Part shown: positions 16,959 to 25,538 of the stretch, in pieces
Numbering within the stretch: position 1 is the stretch's first letter
Layout of the letters: each line of letters starts with the position of its first letter
DNA from: Planctomycetota bacterium
GTDB taxonomy: Bacteria > Planctomycetota > UBA1135 > UBA2386
Length of the DNA: 64,000 nt
Reading direction: 5' to 3'
Assembly: GCA_019636245.1 (NCBI GenBank)
Contig: JAHBXX010000017.1
Location: 1 to 64,000, forward strand
Made by a program: the position numbers and the translations under genes
The notes under the pieces: generated by a model
Told to the model about the DNA's origin: nothing
What the model saw: only the letters and a program-made list of their open reading frames with translations
Databases searched by the model: none

Positions 16959-17690
16959 TCAGGCGCGATGCGACGGCAGGTGCAGCACGAAGCCGGCCGA
17001 ACCCGGCCCGAGCTGATCTGGCACGACCCTGGCGCCAAGCGCCTCCACCGCTCGCCGGAAGGCCGCCACGGTGGCCGCATCGACTCCGTCCCCCGGCTCG
17101 CCGAGGCCGGCGATGCGGAGCTGGTGCCCGGCCTCGTCCTCGGTGACCTCGAGGACGCGCAGGCCACAGCCGCCCGTTCGCTCGGACACGAGGGTCAGTC
17201 CCGCGCGCAGGGCCGCGGCCAGCCGGCAGCGCTCGCCCCACCACGGGCGGCCCGCATGGCCGGACACGTCGATGGCGCCCGCATGCGCACCGGGCTCCGA
17301 GGCCACCGCGCCGCAGAGTTCGACCACGTCCACCGGCTCGAGCCCGTCGGCGGCCCAGCGGCACTCCGTGGCCAGGTCCCCTTGCACCGCGTCGCACCAC
17401 TCCAGGACGTCGAGGACGCCCCGCAGCGCGCCCTTGAGCCGGGCTCGCGAGTCCTCGGCGATCGCCGCGTCCAGCTTCTGCAGGCGGTCCCGCATCTCGG
17501 CCAGGAACTGCTGCTGGCACTCGGCGAAGGCCAGGAACCGATCCCCCACCCCACGGATCCCCGTTCCCTGGCCGCCGGAAGCATGCCCTGCGGGCGGCGG
17601 CACCACCACGACCTCGGCGACCCGCCTGGGCGCCGGCAGCACGTAGGAGCCGACGGGCTTGGCGGCGAGATCGACGGGCTTGGTCGTCAT
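16959..17690 (-). CDS. Histidine-kinase-like protein lacking ATP-binding boxes
   Basis: This 243-residue cytosolic protein has no recognised family match. After a Pro-rich start, a helical hairpin (LAEMRDRLQKLDAAIAED, then LKGALRGVLDVLEWCDAV) resembles a dimerisation domain but has no phosphoacceptor His in the H-box position. Next comes EPVDVVELCGAVASEP, like the strand leading into a HATPase domain. The end has LRIAGLGEPGDGVD and GSAGFVLHLP, like the last strands of a histidine kinase. Clear N, G1 and G2 boxes are missing. I infer a degenerate kinase-like signalling protein, possibly an input to the sigma/anti-sigma pair downstream. A GGAG site precedes the ATG. Confidence 0.55.
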   Translation of the reverse strand: MTTKPVDLAAKPVGSYVLPAPRRVAEVVVVPPPAGHASGGQGTGIRGVGDRFLAFAECQQQFLAEMRDRLQKLDAAIAEDSRARLKGALRGVLDVLEWCDAVQGDLATECRWAADGLEPVDVVELCGAVASEPGAHAGAIDVSGHAGRPWWGERCRLAAALRAGLTLVSERTGGCGLRVLEVTEDEAGHQLRIAGLGEPGDGVDAATVAAFRRAVEALGARVVPDQLGPGSAGFVLHLPSHRA

Positions 17691-17785
17691 GGCACTCCGG
17701 GCAGGCGGCCACGCGCCCGCCCGCAGTCGGTGGCATCGGCCACTGCCGCGTCCGCCCTTGAGGCCGGGTCCGCGCCGGCCTGCAG

Positions 17786-17791
17786 TAAGGT
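17786..17791 (+). promoter_or_regulatory. Putative -10 box (TAAGGT) of queG
   Basis: The hexamer ends nine bases before the ATG at 17801, so a near-leaderless transcript is predicted. Confidence 0.4.
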
Positions 17792-17800
17792 GGCGGTGGC

Positions 17801-18946
17801 ATGCCGCCCTCGTCCCGTAGCCCGACGCCGATCACCGCCGACACCGTGCGCTCGATCGCCGACGAGGTCGGCTTCGACCTCGTGGCGTTCGGTCCGGCCG
17901 ACCCCGGCGAGCACGGCGCCCACTTCCTGCGCTGGCTCGAGGCCGGGCGCCACGGCGAGATGCGCTACCTGGAAGCCAACCGGGAGCGTGCCCTCGATCC
18001 CCCGCGCTGGCGCGCGGGCGTGCGGTCGGCCATCGCCCTCGCCGTCGACTACGGCTCGCCGGGCGTGGCGTTGCCCGGTGGCGGCCGCGTCGCCCGGTAC
18101 GCGGGCGGCCGTGACTACCACCGCTGGCTGCGCCAGCGCGTCTTCGCCCTGCGCGAGCGGCTCGAGGCGGCCGGCGTACCGCACGGCTCGATGAACGGCG
18201 GCACCGACGCCGTGCCGGTGCTCGAGCGGGCGCTGGCGGTGCGCGCCGGCATCGGCTTCCTCGCCAAGAGCGCGATGGTGATCTCGCCGACGCATGGCCC
18301 CTACCTGCAGCTGGCGGAACTGCTCACCGGTCTCGACCTGCCGCCCGACGACCCGGCGACCGGCAGCTGCGGCACCTGCACGGCCTGCCTCGACGCCTGT
18401 CCCACCGGGGCCATCGTCGCCCCGTTCGAAGTCGATGCCCGCCGCTGCATCAGCTACACGACGATCGAACTGCGCGGCGCCGTGCCCGAGCCGCTGCGCG
18501 CCGCGCAGGGCGAGTGGCTGTTCGGCTGCGACATCTGCCTCGAGGTCTGTCCCTTCACGCGCCGCAGCCCGCGGCGGAACCTCGCCGGGATCGACCGTCC
18601 ACCGGAGCTGCGTCCGCACCGCATCGTCGAGACGTGGACGCTGGTCGACGTGCTGGCGATGTCGCCCGAGCGCTACGAGGCCGAATTCACCGGCACCGCG
18701 ATGCGGCGGGCGACGCGTTCGGGCCTGCGCCGGAACGCGGCCGTCGTGCTCGGCAACCGGGCCGACGACGCCGCGGTCCCGGCGCTGGTCGCCGCGCTCG
18801 ACGACGGGGATCCCGTCGTGCGCAGCCACAGCGCCTGGGCCCTCGGTCGCATCGATGCGCGTCATCCTGCCCTGGCGGCGGCCAGGCAACGAGAACCGGA
18901 CGCCACCGTGCGCGCCGAGATCGAACGGGCGATGGAACGCGCCTGA
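17801..18946 (+). CDS. queG: Epoxyqueuosine reductase
   Basis: QueG reduces epoxyqueuosine to queuosine in tRNA, using a cobalamin cofactor and two 4Fe-4S clusters. The 381 residues have the typical N-terminal cobalamin-binding domain, including GGTDAVPVLERALAVRAGIG with the conserved Asp. The ferredoxin-like part has C190, C193, C196 and C200 (CGTCTACLDAC), C216, and C243, C246 and C250 (CDICLEVCP). A C-terminal HEAT-like stretch (AAVVLGNRADDAAVPALVAA) is also family-like. The gene is alone; queA, the preceding step, lies about 8 kb downstream on the other strand. Confidence 0.93.
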   Translation: MPPSSRSPTPITADTVRSIADEVGFDLVAFGPADPGEHGAHFLRWLEAGRHGEMRYLEANRERALDPPRWRAGVRSAIALAVDYGSPGVALPGGGRVARYAGGRDYHRWLRQRVFALRERLEAAGVPHGSMNGGTDAVPVLERALAVRAGIGFLAKSAMVISPTHGPYLQLAELLTGLDLPPDDPATGSCGTCTACLDACPTGAIVAPFEVDARRCISYTTIELRGAVPEPLRAAQGEWLFGCDICLEVCPFTRRSPRRNLAGIDRPPELRPHRIVETWTLVDVLAMSPERYEAEFTGTAMRRATRSGLRRNAAVVLGNRADDAAVPALVAALDDGDPVVRSHSAWALGRIDARHPALAAARQREPDATVRAEIERAMERA

Positions 18947-19196
18947 ACGGTCCCCGTCGCGATCGCCGGACCGTCGCGTGGGGCCGACCGGAGCCACGAC
19001 CGCGTTGGCATGGCGCCGCCGGGCGCCGTTCCCCGGCATGCTGTTCGCCCCCGTCGCGCCGGCCGGACCTGGGCGGGGAAACGCCGCCGGTCGCTGCCGC
19101 CGGACCGGCGGACCGATCCCGCCGATGGCATCGGGCGTCGGACGCGGGCCTCGTGCCGCCGCGGCCACCTGGCAACCCGCTTGCTTCCCCACCGCC

Positions 19197-19430
19197 GTGA
19201 AGAAGCCAACCGCCAAGCCCGTGCCTGCCCCCGCTCCCCTGCCCACGAGCCGCAGCGAGTTCTACGACGAGCAGAAGTGGTGCGAGCACTGCCAGACCTA
19301 CGTGCGGTTCCTGATGAGCGTGAACCACTCCTACTGCGTGCACTGCGGCGGCCGGGTGCGCCTCTTCAACCACCAGGACGCGACGCGGTTCCAGGACCAC
19401 GTCCAGCGGCACAAGTGGCAGGCCTCGTGA
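19197..19430 (+). CDS. Small zinc-ribbon protein
   Basis: This 77-residue protein has a Lys/Pro-rich start followed by KWCEHCQTYVRFL and SYCVHCGGRVRLF. These two CxxC knuckles are 15 residues apart, as in a treble-clef or zinc ribbon. A basic, His-rich tail (QDHVQRHKWQAS) could contact nucleic acid. The frame stays open further upstream, but that part is low-complexity. I placed the start at the GTG at 19197, close to the folded part. The role is unknown; a transcription or ribosome-associated function is only a guess. A strong hairpin lies 90 bases downstream. Confidence 0.7.
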   Translation: MKKPTAKPVPAPAPLPTSRSEFYDEQKWCEHCQTYVRFLMSVNHSYCVHCGGRVRLFNHQDATRFQDHVQRHKWQAS

Positions 19431-19520
19431 TGCTCGTCTTCCCCCGGCCGCAGTCCCTCCTGCCGCCTCCCCGACACCGCCCGTAGCGCAACGACCCGAC
19501 CGTTTCCCTGATCCCCGCGA

Positions 19521-19549
19521 CGACCTGCCGGCCACCCCCCGGCAGGTCG
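19521..19549 (+). terminator. Perfect hairpin, probable terminator
   Basis: An 11-base perfect inverted repeat (CGACCTGCCGG / CCGGCAGGTCG) surrounds a seven-base loop. It lies between the zinc-ribbon gene and the dehydrogenase gene, both on the plus strand. There is no clear T-run after the stem (CTTGCGTTGCC), so termination would depend on the stem or on Rho. Confidence 0.6.
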
Positions 19550-19610
19550 CTTGCGTTGCCGCACCACGGACCCCATCCTGGACACCCCCCCGAACGCGAG
19601 GATTGCGGCC

Positions 19611-21167
19611 GTGCAGTTGCCCGACTTCCACAACGAGCCCTTCACCGATTTCAACGATCCACGCCAGCAACAGGCGTTCAAGACCGCCCTCCAGGCCATC
19701 GAGACCGAGGTCCTCGGCCGGACGTGGCCGTGTTGGATCGGTGGCGAGCCGGTGCGCGCCGAGACGACGTTCGAGAACTACGACCCGGGCGAGCTCACCC
19801 GCCTGATCGGCAGGTATCCGAAGCTCGGCGCCGGCGACGCCGAGGCGGCGATCGAGCAGGCGCACGCCGCCTTCCCCGCCTGGGCCGCGACCGACGCCAA
19901 CTACCGCGTGCGGATCTTCCTGCGCGCCGCCCAGATGCTGCGGGAACGCAAGCACCGCTTCTCGGCCCTGCTGTGCTACGAGGTCGGCAAGTCGTGGGCC
20001 GAGGCGGACGCGGACACGGCCGAGGCGATCGACTTCCTCGAGTACTACGCCGGCCAGATGCTGCGCATGGCCGAGCCGCAGCCGGTGACGCCCGTTGCCG
20101 GCGAACGCAACCAGATGCTCTACGTGCCGCTCGGCGTCGGCGCGATCATCCCGCCGTGGAACTTCCCGCTGGCGATCATGGCCGGCATGACCGCGGCGGC
20201 GTTGCTGGCCGGCAACACGGTCGTGCTGAAGCCCGCGAGCCAGTCGCCCGCGATCGCCGCGATGTGGGTCGACCTGATGTACGAGGCCGGCCTGCCGAGG
20301 CAGGTGCTGAACTTCGTCACCGGCCCCGGCTCGTCGGTCGGCGGGGCGATGGTGCAACACCGTCTGACCCGCTTGATCTCCTTCACCGGCAGCCGCGACG
20401 TCGGACTCTGGATCTTCGAGCAGGCCTCGAAGACCCAGCCCGGCCAGATCTGGATGAAGCGCCTGATCGCCGAGATGGGCGGCAAGGACAGCATCCTGGT
20501 CGACGGCGACTGCGACCTCGAGAAGGCCGTCGACGCGGTCGTCGCCTCGGCGTTCGGCTACCAGGGGCAGAAGTGCTCGGCCTGCAGCCGCGCCATCGTG
20601 CACCAGGACGTCTACGCCGAGTTCTGCCGGCGGATCGTGCCCAAGGTGCAGGCGCTCAAGGTCGGCCACCCGGTCGAACGCACCAACGCGTTCGGACCGA
20701 TGGTCGACGGCGCGGCGAAGCGCAAGACCCTCGAGTACATCGAGATCGGCCGCAAGGAGGGCCGGCTGCTGGTCGGTGGCGAAGCGGGACCCAGCTCGGG
20801 GTGCTACGTCCTGCCGACGGTGTTCGCCGACGTGTCGCCGACCGCCCGCATCGCCCAGGAGGAGATCTTCGGCCCGGTCCTGGCGATCGTGAAGGTCGCC
20901 GACTTCGAGGAGGGACTGGCGGTGGCGAACAACACCGAGTACGGCCTGACCGGCTCCGTGTTCACGCGCAACGAGCGCCACAAGCAGGAGGCCCGGCGAC
21001 GCTTCCACGTCGGCAACTTCTACATCAACCGCAAGTGCACCGGCGCCCTGGTGGGCGCGCATCCGTTCGGCGGCTTCAACATGTCCGGCACCGACAGCAA
21101 GGCCGGCGGCCCCGACTACCTGCTGCAGTTCCTGCAGGCGAAGACGATCAGCGAGAAGGTCGATTGA
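19611..21167 (+). CDS. 1-pyrroline-5-carboxylate (glutamate semialdehyde) dehydrogenase
   Basis: The 518-residue aldehyde dehydrogenase oxidises glutamate semialdehyde to glutamate with NAD in proline and arginine breakdown. PWNFPLAIMAGMTAAALLAG and VLKPASQSP are the NAD-binding parts. SFTGSRDVG and AEMGGKDSILVD carry the catalytic Glu region, and GQKCSACSRAIVH the catalytic Cys. The N-terminal extension beginning QLPDFHNEPFTDF and the overall length match the RocA/PruA branch rather than general ALDHs. The GTG at 19611 has an AGGA Shine-Dalgarno eight bases upstream. No proline dehydrogenase gene is adjacent. Confidence 0.9.
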   Translation: MQLPDFHNEPFTDFNDPRQQQAFKTALQAIETEVLGRTWPCWIGGEPVRAETTFENYDPGELTRLIGRYPKLGAGDAEAAIEQAHAAFPAWAATDANYRVRIFLRAAQMLRERKHRFSALLCYEVGKSWAEADADTAEAIDFLEYYAGQMLRMAEPQPVTPVAGERNQMLYVPLGVGAIIPPWNFPLAIMAGMTAAALLAGNTVVLKPASQSPAIAAMWVDLMYEAGLPRQVLNFVTGPGSSVGGAMVQHRLTRLISFTGSRDVGLWIFEQASKTQPGQIWMKRLIAEMGGKDSILVDGDCDLEKAVDAVVASAFGYQGQKCSACSRAIVHQDVYAEFCRRIVPKVQALKVGHPVERTNAFGPMVDGAAKRKTLEYIEIGRKEGRLLVGGEAGPSSGCYVLPTVFADVSPTARIAQEEIFGPVLAIVKVADFEEGLAVANNTEYGLTGSVFTRNERHKQEARRRFHVGNFYINRKCTGALVGAHPFGGFNMSGTDSKAGGPDYLLQFLQAKTISEKVD

Positions 21168-21262
21168 CCGGCGGCCGCCGCGACGGGAGCCACGGCAGGA
21201 TCCCATGGCCCGCGCCCCCGGCAGGCGCGGCAGCAGGGCGGCGTGTGCAGCGGGAGGGCTGA

Positions 21263-23152
21263 GTGGACCGCCGCGCCTTCGTCACCGAACAACTGCGCCT
21301 GCTCGGACGGGAACGCGAGGCGGAGGTGGCCGCGGCGGAGCGCCTGCTGCAGCAGCGCTCCGACGCCGAACTGACCGCGCGCGGGGTGTCGCTGCTGCGG
21401 CTGGAGGTCGCCGACCTCGAGCCGGGCTTCGGCGGCCGCCTGCACGTGATCCTCCGCCCGAGCCGCAGCAGCTCGCTGCCGTCCCACCGCCTGGGCCCGG
21501 GCGACGTGGTGGCCTTGCGCGCGCAGCGCGACGCCCCGCCGCTCGCCACCGGCGTGGTCGTGCAGACCCGCAGCGAACGACTGACCGTCGCCCTCGACGA
21601 CGACGAGGTCGAACTGCCTTCGATCCTGCGGGTCGACCAGCTGGCCACCGACGTCACCTTCCGCCGCCTCGAAGCCGCCCTGCGCGAGGTCGGCCGCGAC
21701 CGCCGGCGCGGTGAGTCACGGCTGGTCGAGGCGCTGTTCGGGGAACGCGAACCGCAGCTCGACCCGCCACCCGAAGGCAAGGCCATCGCCTGGTTCGATC
21801 CGACGCTGGACGACTCGCAGCGCGAGGCCGTGGCGATGGCGCTGCGGGCGGATCCGATCGGGCTGATCCACGGGCCGCCCGGCACCGGCAAGACGACGGC
21901 CGTCGTCGAGCTGATCCGGCAGGTCGTCGCGCGCGGCCAGCGGGTGCTGGCCTGCGCGCCGTCGAACGTCGCCGTCGACAACCTGGCCGAGCGCCTCTGG
22001 CGCGCCGGCCTGCGCGTCGTGCGCATGGGTCACCCGGCGCGGATCCAGGCCGCCCTGCGCGAAGTGGCCCTGGCCGAGCAGGTGCTGCAGGCGCCCGAGC
22101 AGAAGCTGCTGCGCAACCTGCGGCGTGAGATCGACCAGGGTCTGCGCCTGCTGCAGCGCGCTCGCAGCCGGCCCGACCGCGCGATCGCGCGCGACCGCCT
22201 GCGCGACCTGCGACGCGACCTGCGGCAGATCGAGTCGGCGACCACGCGCGGTCTGGTCGACGGCGCCGAGGTCGTGCTCGCCACCACGGCGGGCGCCGCC
22301 GACCCGCTGCTGGCCGAGCGCACGTTCGACCTCGCCGTGGTCGACGAGGCCGCACAGGCGCTGGAGGCGGCCTGCTGGATCCCCCTGCTGCGGGCGCAGC
22401 GGGCCGTACTGGCCGGCGACCACCGGCAATTGCCGCCGACGCTGCACTCGGCCGCGGCCGGCGAGGGCGGCCTCGCGGAGACGCTGTTCGAGCGGCTCGC
22501 GGCGCAGCCTGCGGCCGCCGCCTGCATCCGCATGCTGGGCGTCCAGTACCGGATGCACGAACGCATCATGGCGTGGCCGTCACGACGGTTCTACGCCGAC
22601 CGCCTGCGCGCCGCGCCAGCCGTGGCCGGCCACCTGCTGACCGACCTGCCCGAGGTCGCGACGACCGAGTGGACCAGCGAACCGCTCGTCTTCCTCGACA
22701 CGGCCGGATGCGGCCACGAGGAGACCACGGGCGACGACGAGGGCAGCAAGAGCAACCCCGGCGAGGCCGAGCTGGTCGTGCGCGTGGTCACCGACCTGAT
22801 GACGGCCGGCGTGCCCGCGGACGCGATCGGCGTCGTCACGCCCTACAACGCCCAGGTGCAGCTGCTGCGCGAGCGACTCGGCGGCATCGAGGGTCTGGAG
22901 TTGGGCACCGTCGACGGCCTGCAGGGGCGCGAGAAGGAGGCGGTGGTCGTGTCGCTGGTGCGCAGCAACGACAGCGGCACGATCGGCTTTCTGGCCGAAC
23001 TGCGCCGGCTCAACGTCGCCCTGACCAGGGCGCGGCGGCACCTGACCATCATCGGCGACAGCGCCACGCTGGCGTTCGACGACGACCTGCGCGAACTCGT
23101 CGAGCACCTGCACCGGCATGCGCGCTGCCGCAGCGCCTTCGAACTCGGCTGA
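21263..23152 (+). CDS. UPF1/IGHMBP2-like superfamily 1 helicase
   Basis: The 629-residue ATP-dependent RNA/DNA helicase has an N-terminal OB/stalk region to about residue 170. All SF1B motifs follow in order: Walker A GPPGTGKTT at about 204-212, motif II VDEAAQALEA, motif III GDHRQLPPT, QYRMHE, and near the C-terminus GLQGREKEAVVVSLVRSN and NVALTRARRHL. This architecture is the AAA_11/AAA_12 IGHMBP2-type helicase widespread in bacteria, thought to act on RNA or replication forks. It starts at GTG with GGGAGGG upstream. It is 95 bases downstream of the dehydrogenase gene, with no evident functional link. Confidence 0.92.
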   Translation: MDRRAFVTEQLRLLGREREAEVAAAERLLQQRSDAELTARGVSLLRLEVADLEPGFGGRLHVILRPSRSSSLPSHRLGPGDVVALRAQRDAPPLATGVVVQTRSERLTVALDDDEVELPSILRVDQLATDVTFRRLEAALREVGRDRRRGESRLVEALFGEREPQLDPPPEGKAIAWFDPTLDDSQREAVAMALRADPIGLIHGPPGTGKTTAVVELIRQVVARGQRVLACAPSNVAVDNLAERLWRAGLRVVRMGHPARIQAALREVALAEQVLQAPEQKLLRNLRREIDQGLRLLQRARSRPDRAIARDRLRDLRRDLRQIESATTRGLVDGAEVVLATTAGAADPLLAERTFDLAVVDEAAQALEAACWIPLLRAQRAVLAGDHRQLPPTLHSAAAGEGGLAETLFERLAAQPAAAACIRMLGVQYRMHERIMAWPSRRFYADRLRAAPAVAGHLLTDLPEVATTEWTSEPLVFLDTAGCGHEETTGDDEGSKSNPGEAELVVRVVTDLMTAGVPADAIGVVTPYNAQVQLLRERLGGIEGLELGTVDGLQGREKEAVVVSLVRSNDSGTIGFLAELRRLNVALTRARRHLTIIGDSATLAFDDDLRELVEHLHRHARCRSAFELG

Positions 23153-23171
23153 GCGACCACCGCGCGCGGCG

Positions 23172-24779
23172 TCAGAAGAACGCGATCTCGGCCCCGCGGC
23201 TGCTGGCGGCGCCCGCGGCCACGCCGGCGTCCCAGACCCACCACTGCGTGAACAGGGTGAGGCCGGCCAGGCCCGGTTCCGCGGGCAGTCCCACGCGCAG
23301 CGAGCCGAAGCCGGCACCCGCGACGCCCGGCGGGCCGCCCAGCACGACGGGCACGTGCAGTTCGGCGCCGAGCGCCACGTTGACGTTGACGCCGAGGAAC
23401 TGCCCTGCGGCCGGCTGCAGCGCGATCAGGAACACCGCCGGAGCTGCGCCGCGCGCATTGGCGACGCCGACCTTGAAGTCCTGGTTGCCGACGTTCGCCG
23501 GCACGCCCGCCAGCATCAACGGCAGCAAGCCGCCCGTGCCCGGCGAGGCCGGTCCGTAGAGGAGGCCGTTCGGCGGGATGCGTTCGCTGGCCAGCGTCGG
23601 CCGATCGAACGGGAACACGCCGGCCGCGACCCGCGGGTCCGTCAGGGCGTTGCTGACGAAGTTGATCAGGTCGTTCGCCGCCTGCGGCGGCACGTTCAGC
23701 GGCACCAGCAGCGGATCCTTGTTGTCGAGGTTCGGACCGCCGCCGTTCAGGTAGAAGCCGAACACCTGGCCCACGTTCGTGAACTGCCCGGTGTGCATGA
23801 AGCTCGGCCGAAGGCCGACGTTGCGCAGGCTCGGCACCTTGAACCGGCCGCGGTCGGCGATCAGCCCGGTGACGGCCTGACGGCCGTTGTCCTGAGCGAT
23901 CGGCCGCAGGCCGAGGTTGCGGAACTGGCGGTCGCTGAACAGCCCCGGCGTGTGGCACAGGTTGCACCGGCCCGGACCGTTGAAGACGTTCATGCCATTG
24001 ACCTGCTGCGGCGTCATGGCGGCGGGGTTGCCGGCCTGGAACAGGTCCCACGGCGTCTGGTTGGGCACCAGGGTGCGCTGGTAGGTCGCCAACGCGAACG
24101 CGATGCGCGCCGGCGTGATGGTCGGCGTGCCGAACGCCGCCGCGAACAGGCCGGGATAGGTCGCGCCGCCCGCGACCGCGGCGGCCATGTCCGGCGGCAG
24201 GTTGGTCGCCAGGGCCATCGGCACGACCACGGCGAGCTTCTGCGCCGCCTGCGACCACGTGCGCGCATCGTGCGCCATCTCGTCGCCGGCCACCAGCGGC
24301 GCCAGCGCCTGGTTCTCCAGGGCTCCGCCCAGCGCGATCGCCACCTGGCCTGTCGACGGATCGACGAAGGTCGACCGCGCGCGGCCGTCCCAGAACAGCT
24401 CCGGGAACCAGGCCGCGGTCAGCATCGACGGCGAAGCCCGGCGGGTGACCTGGGCCTGCAGGCCGAAGCGCGGATCCGGCAGGTAGTCGTTGTTCGCATC
24501 CGAACGCACGATGCCGGGCGAGCCGAAGCTGTCGTCGGGCGACGGCGCCACCCCGTCGTTGCCCGGGTGCACCGCACGCCGCAGGTCCCCCCCGCCGGCG
24601 GCGAACGTATGGCAGGAGCCGCAGGCGACGCGGTTGTTGCTCGACATCTGCTCCTCCCAGAACAGCAGCTTGCCGAGGATCGCCTTGGCCGGCGTGATCG
24701 GGTTCTCGGGCGGTACGGGAACGGGGGGCAGCTGGGCGGCGAGGGACGCGGCGAACAGGAGGGCGGCGGTGGTTCTCAT
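23172..24779 (-). CDS. Di-haem cytochrome c peroxidase with C-terminal sorting-like module
   Basis: This exported 535-residue protein starts with a signal peptide (RTTAALLFAASLAAQ). Two haem-binding motifs, CGSCH at 53-57 and CNLCH at 272-276, sit in the MauG/CcpA fold (LGKLLFWEEQM, LFWDGRARS, FKVPSLRNVGLRPSFMHTGQF). MauG-type enzymes reduce peroxide or oxidise protein side chains in the periplasm. After about residue 430 an extra beta-rich region ends LTLFTQWWVWDAG ... SRGAEIAF. It resembles the tails of five other exported proteins in this window. It is convergent with the helicase gene, 19 bases apart. Confidence 0.85.
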   Translation of the reverse strand: MRTTAALLFAASLAAQLPPVPVPPENPITPAKAILGKLLFWEEQMSSNNRVACGSCHTFAAGGGDLRRAVHPGNDGVAPSPDDSFGSPGIVRSDANNDYLPDPRFGLQAQVTRRASPSMLTAAWFPELFWDGRARSTFVDPSTGQVAIALGGALENQALAPLVAGDEMAHDARTWSQAAQKLAVVVPMALATNLPPDMAAAVAGGATYPGLFAAAFGTPTITPARIAFALATYQRTLVPNQTPWDLFQAGNPAAMTPQQVNGMNVFNGPGRCNLCHTPGLFSDRQFRNLGLRPIAQDNGRQAVTGLIADRGRFKVPSLRNVGLRPSFMHTGQFTNVGQVFGFYLNGGGPNLDNKDPLLVPLNVPPQAANDLINFVSNALTDPRVAAGVFPFDRPTLASERIPPNGLLYGPASPGTGGLLPLMLAGVPANVGNQDFKVGVANARGAAPAVFLIALQPAAGQFLGVNVNVALGAELHVPVVLGGPPGVAGAGFGSLRVGLPAEPGLAGLTLFTQWWVWDAGVAAGAASSRGAEIAFF

Positions 24780-24886
24780 GGCGGGCTTCGATGCGCTGGG
24801 CGGGCGGCACCGGGGATGCCGCGCCAGAACGCAGAGCCAGCCGGCGGGCCCACAGGTTTGGTACATTCGCCGCCGGTTGGGCCGGC

Positions 24887-25477
24887 TCATGTCGTCGGCG
24901 CCGTCGCCACGTCGGCAACCGTCGTCGGCGGAGGCGGCGGGACCGGTGTGTGGGCGGCCAGCGCCAGCTGGTGGCGGATCAGGTCGCCGTACTGCCGACG
25001 GGTGTCGAGCCGCCGGGCATGCACCAAGCAGCGGCGGGCCGGCCGGGCCCGGCCCTGGCGCGCGAGCACGTTCGCCAGGGCGATCCACGCCGCAGCATCC
25101 CAGGGGTCCGTTCGCACGAGCCGCCGGAATGCGGCGCCAGCCCCGTCGAGGTCGCCGCGCAGGTAGGCCGCCTGGGCGGCGCGGAACCGCGGCAGGCGCG
25201 CGCGAGCTGCAGGCGAGCTCGTCCGGCGCCACCATGCCAGAAGCAGCGTCGCCACCGTCGCCAGGGCGACGGCCTGCATGCCGGCGAGCGGCCACGACGA
25301 GGCCCCGACACCGACCCGAAAGGCGAATCGCGCCAGCAGGAACCAGTCGGCCAGCACCCACAGCGCCGCCGTCGCGGCAAGGCCGATCCCGATGCGGCCG
25401 CTGCGCAGGTAGATCCACGCCGCGACCTGTCCGGCAGCGAACAGCAACAGGTTCGGCCACGCCTGCTCCGCGAACAC
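24887..25477 (-). CDS. Membrane protein with C-terminal TPR-like repeats
   Basis: The 196-residue protein has three or four helices in its first 85 residues (LLLFAAGQVAAWIYL, GLAATAALWVLADWFLLA, MQAVALATVATLLLAWW). A cytosolic part has TPR-like pairs (AQAAYLRGDLDGAGAAFRRL, AAAWIALANVLARQGRARPA). A Pro/Thr-rich tail ends it. It resembles rhomboid-neighbour or tetratricopeptide membrane proteins of unknown role. It starts at GTG with a TAGTTT box six bases upstream and is divergent from thiE. Confidence 0.65.
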   Translation of the reverse strand: MFAEQAWPNLLLFAAGQVAAWIYLRSGRIGIGLAATAALWVLADWFLLARFAFRVGVGASSWPLAGMQAVALATVATLLLAWWRRTSSPAARARLPRFRAAQAAYLRGDLDGAGAAFRRLVRTDPWDAAAWIALANVLARQGRARPARRCLVHARRLDTRRQYGDLIRHQLALAAHTPVPPPPPTTVADVATAPTT

Positions 25478-25483
25478 AGCCGG

Positions 25484-25489
25484 AAACTA
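25484..25489 (-). promoter_or_regulatory. Putative -10 box (TAGTTT) of the TPR membrane protein gene
   Basis: The hexamer lies six bases upstream of the GTG at 25477 on the minus strand, which is a leaderless arrangement. Confidence 0.5.
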
Positions 25490-25523
25490 CGGCGGCCTCG
25501 ACCCGGACGCCATCGGCACCTGC

Positions 25524-25529
25524 TACTGT
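25524..25529 (+). promoter_or_regulatory. Putative -10 box (TACTGT) of thiE
   Basis: The hexamer lies nine bases upstream of the ATG. With the box for the divergent gene, it packs two promoters into 61 bases. Confidence 0.5.
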
Positions 25530-25538
25530 CCGGCGCCG

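Noticed and set aside
14880..18194. A plus-strand open frame of about 1,100 codons
   Set aside because: It is antisense to the sigma, anti-sigma and kinase-like genes and enters queG in the wrong frame. No motif is seen in its translation.
18947..19196. Possible extra coding sequence between queG and the zinc-ribbon gene
   Set aside because: The frame is open in line with the zinc-ribbon gene, but the translation is Gly/Pro/Arg-rich without a domain. I kept the start at the GTG at 19197.
21263..23152. The helicase as part of a defence system
   Set aside because: IGHMBP2-like helicases can occur in defence loci, but its neighbours are metabolic and no nuclease or toxin gene is beside it.
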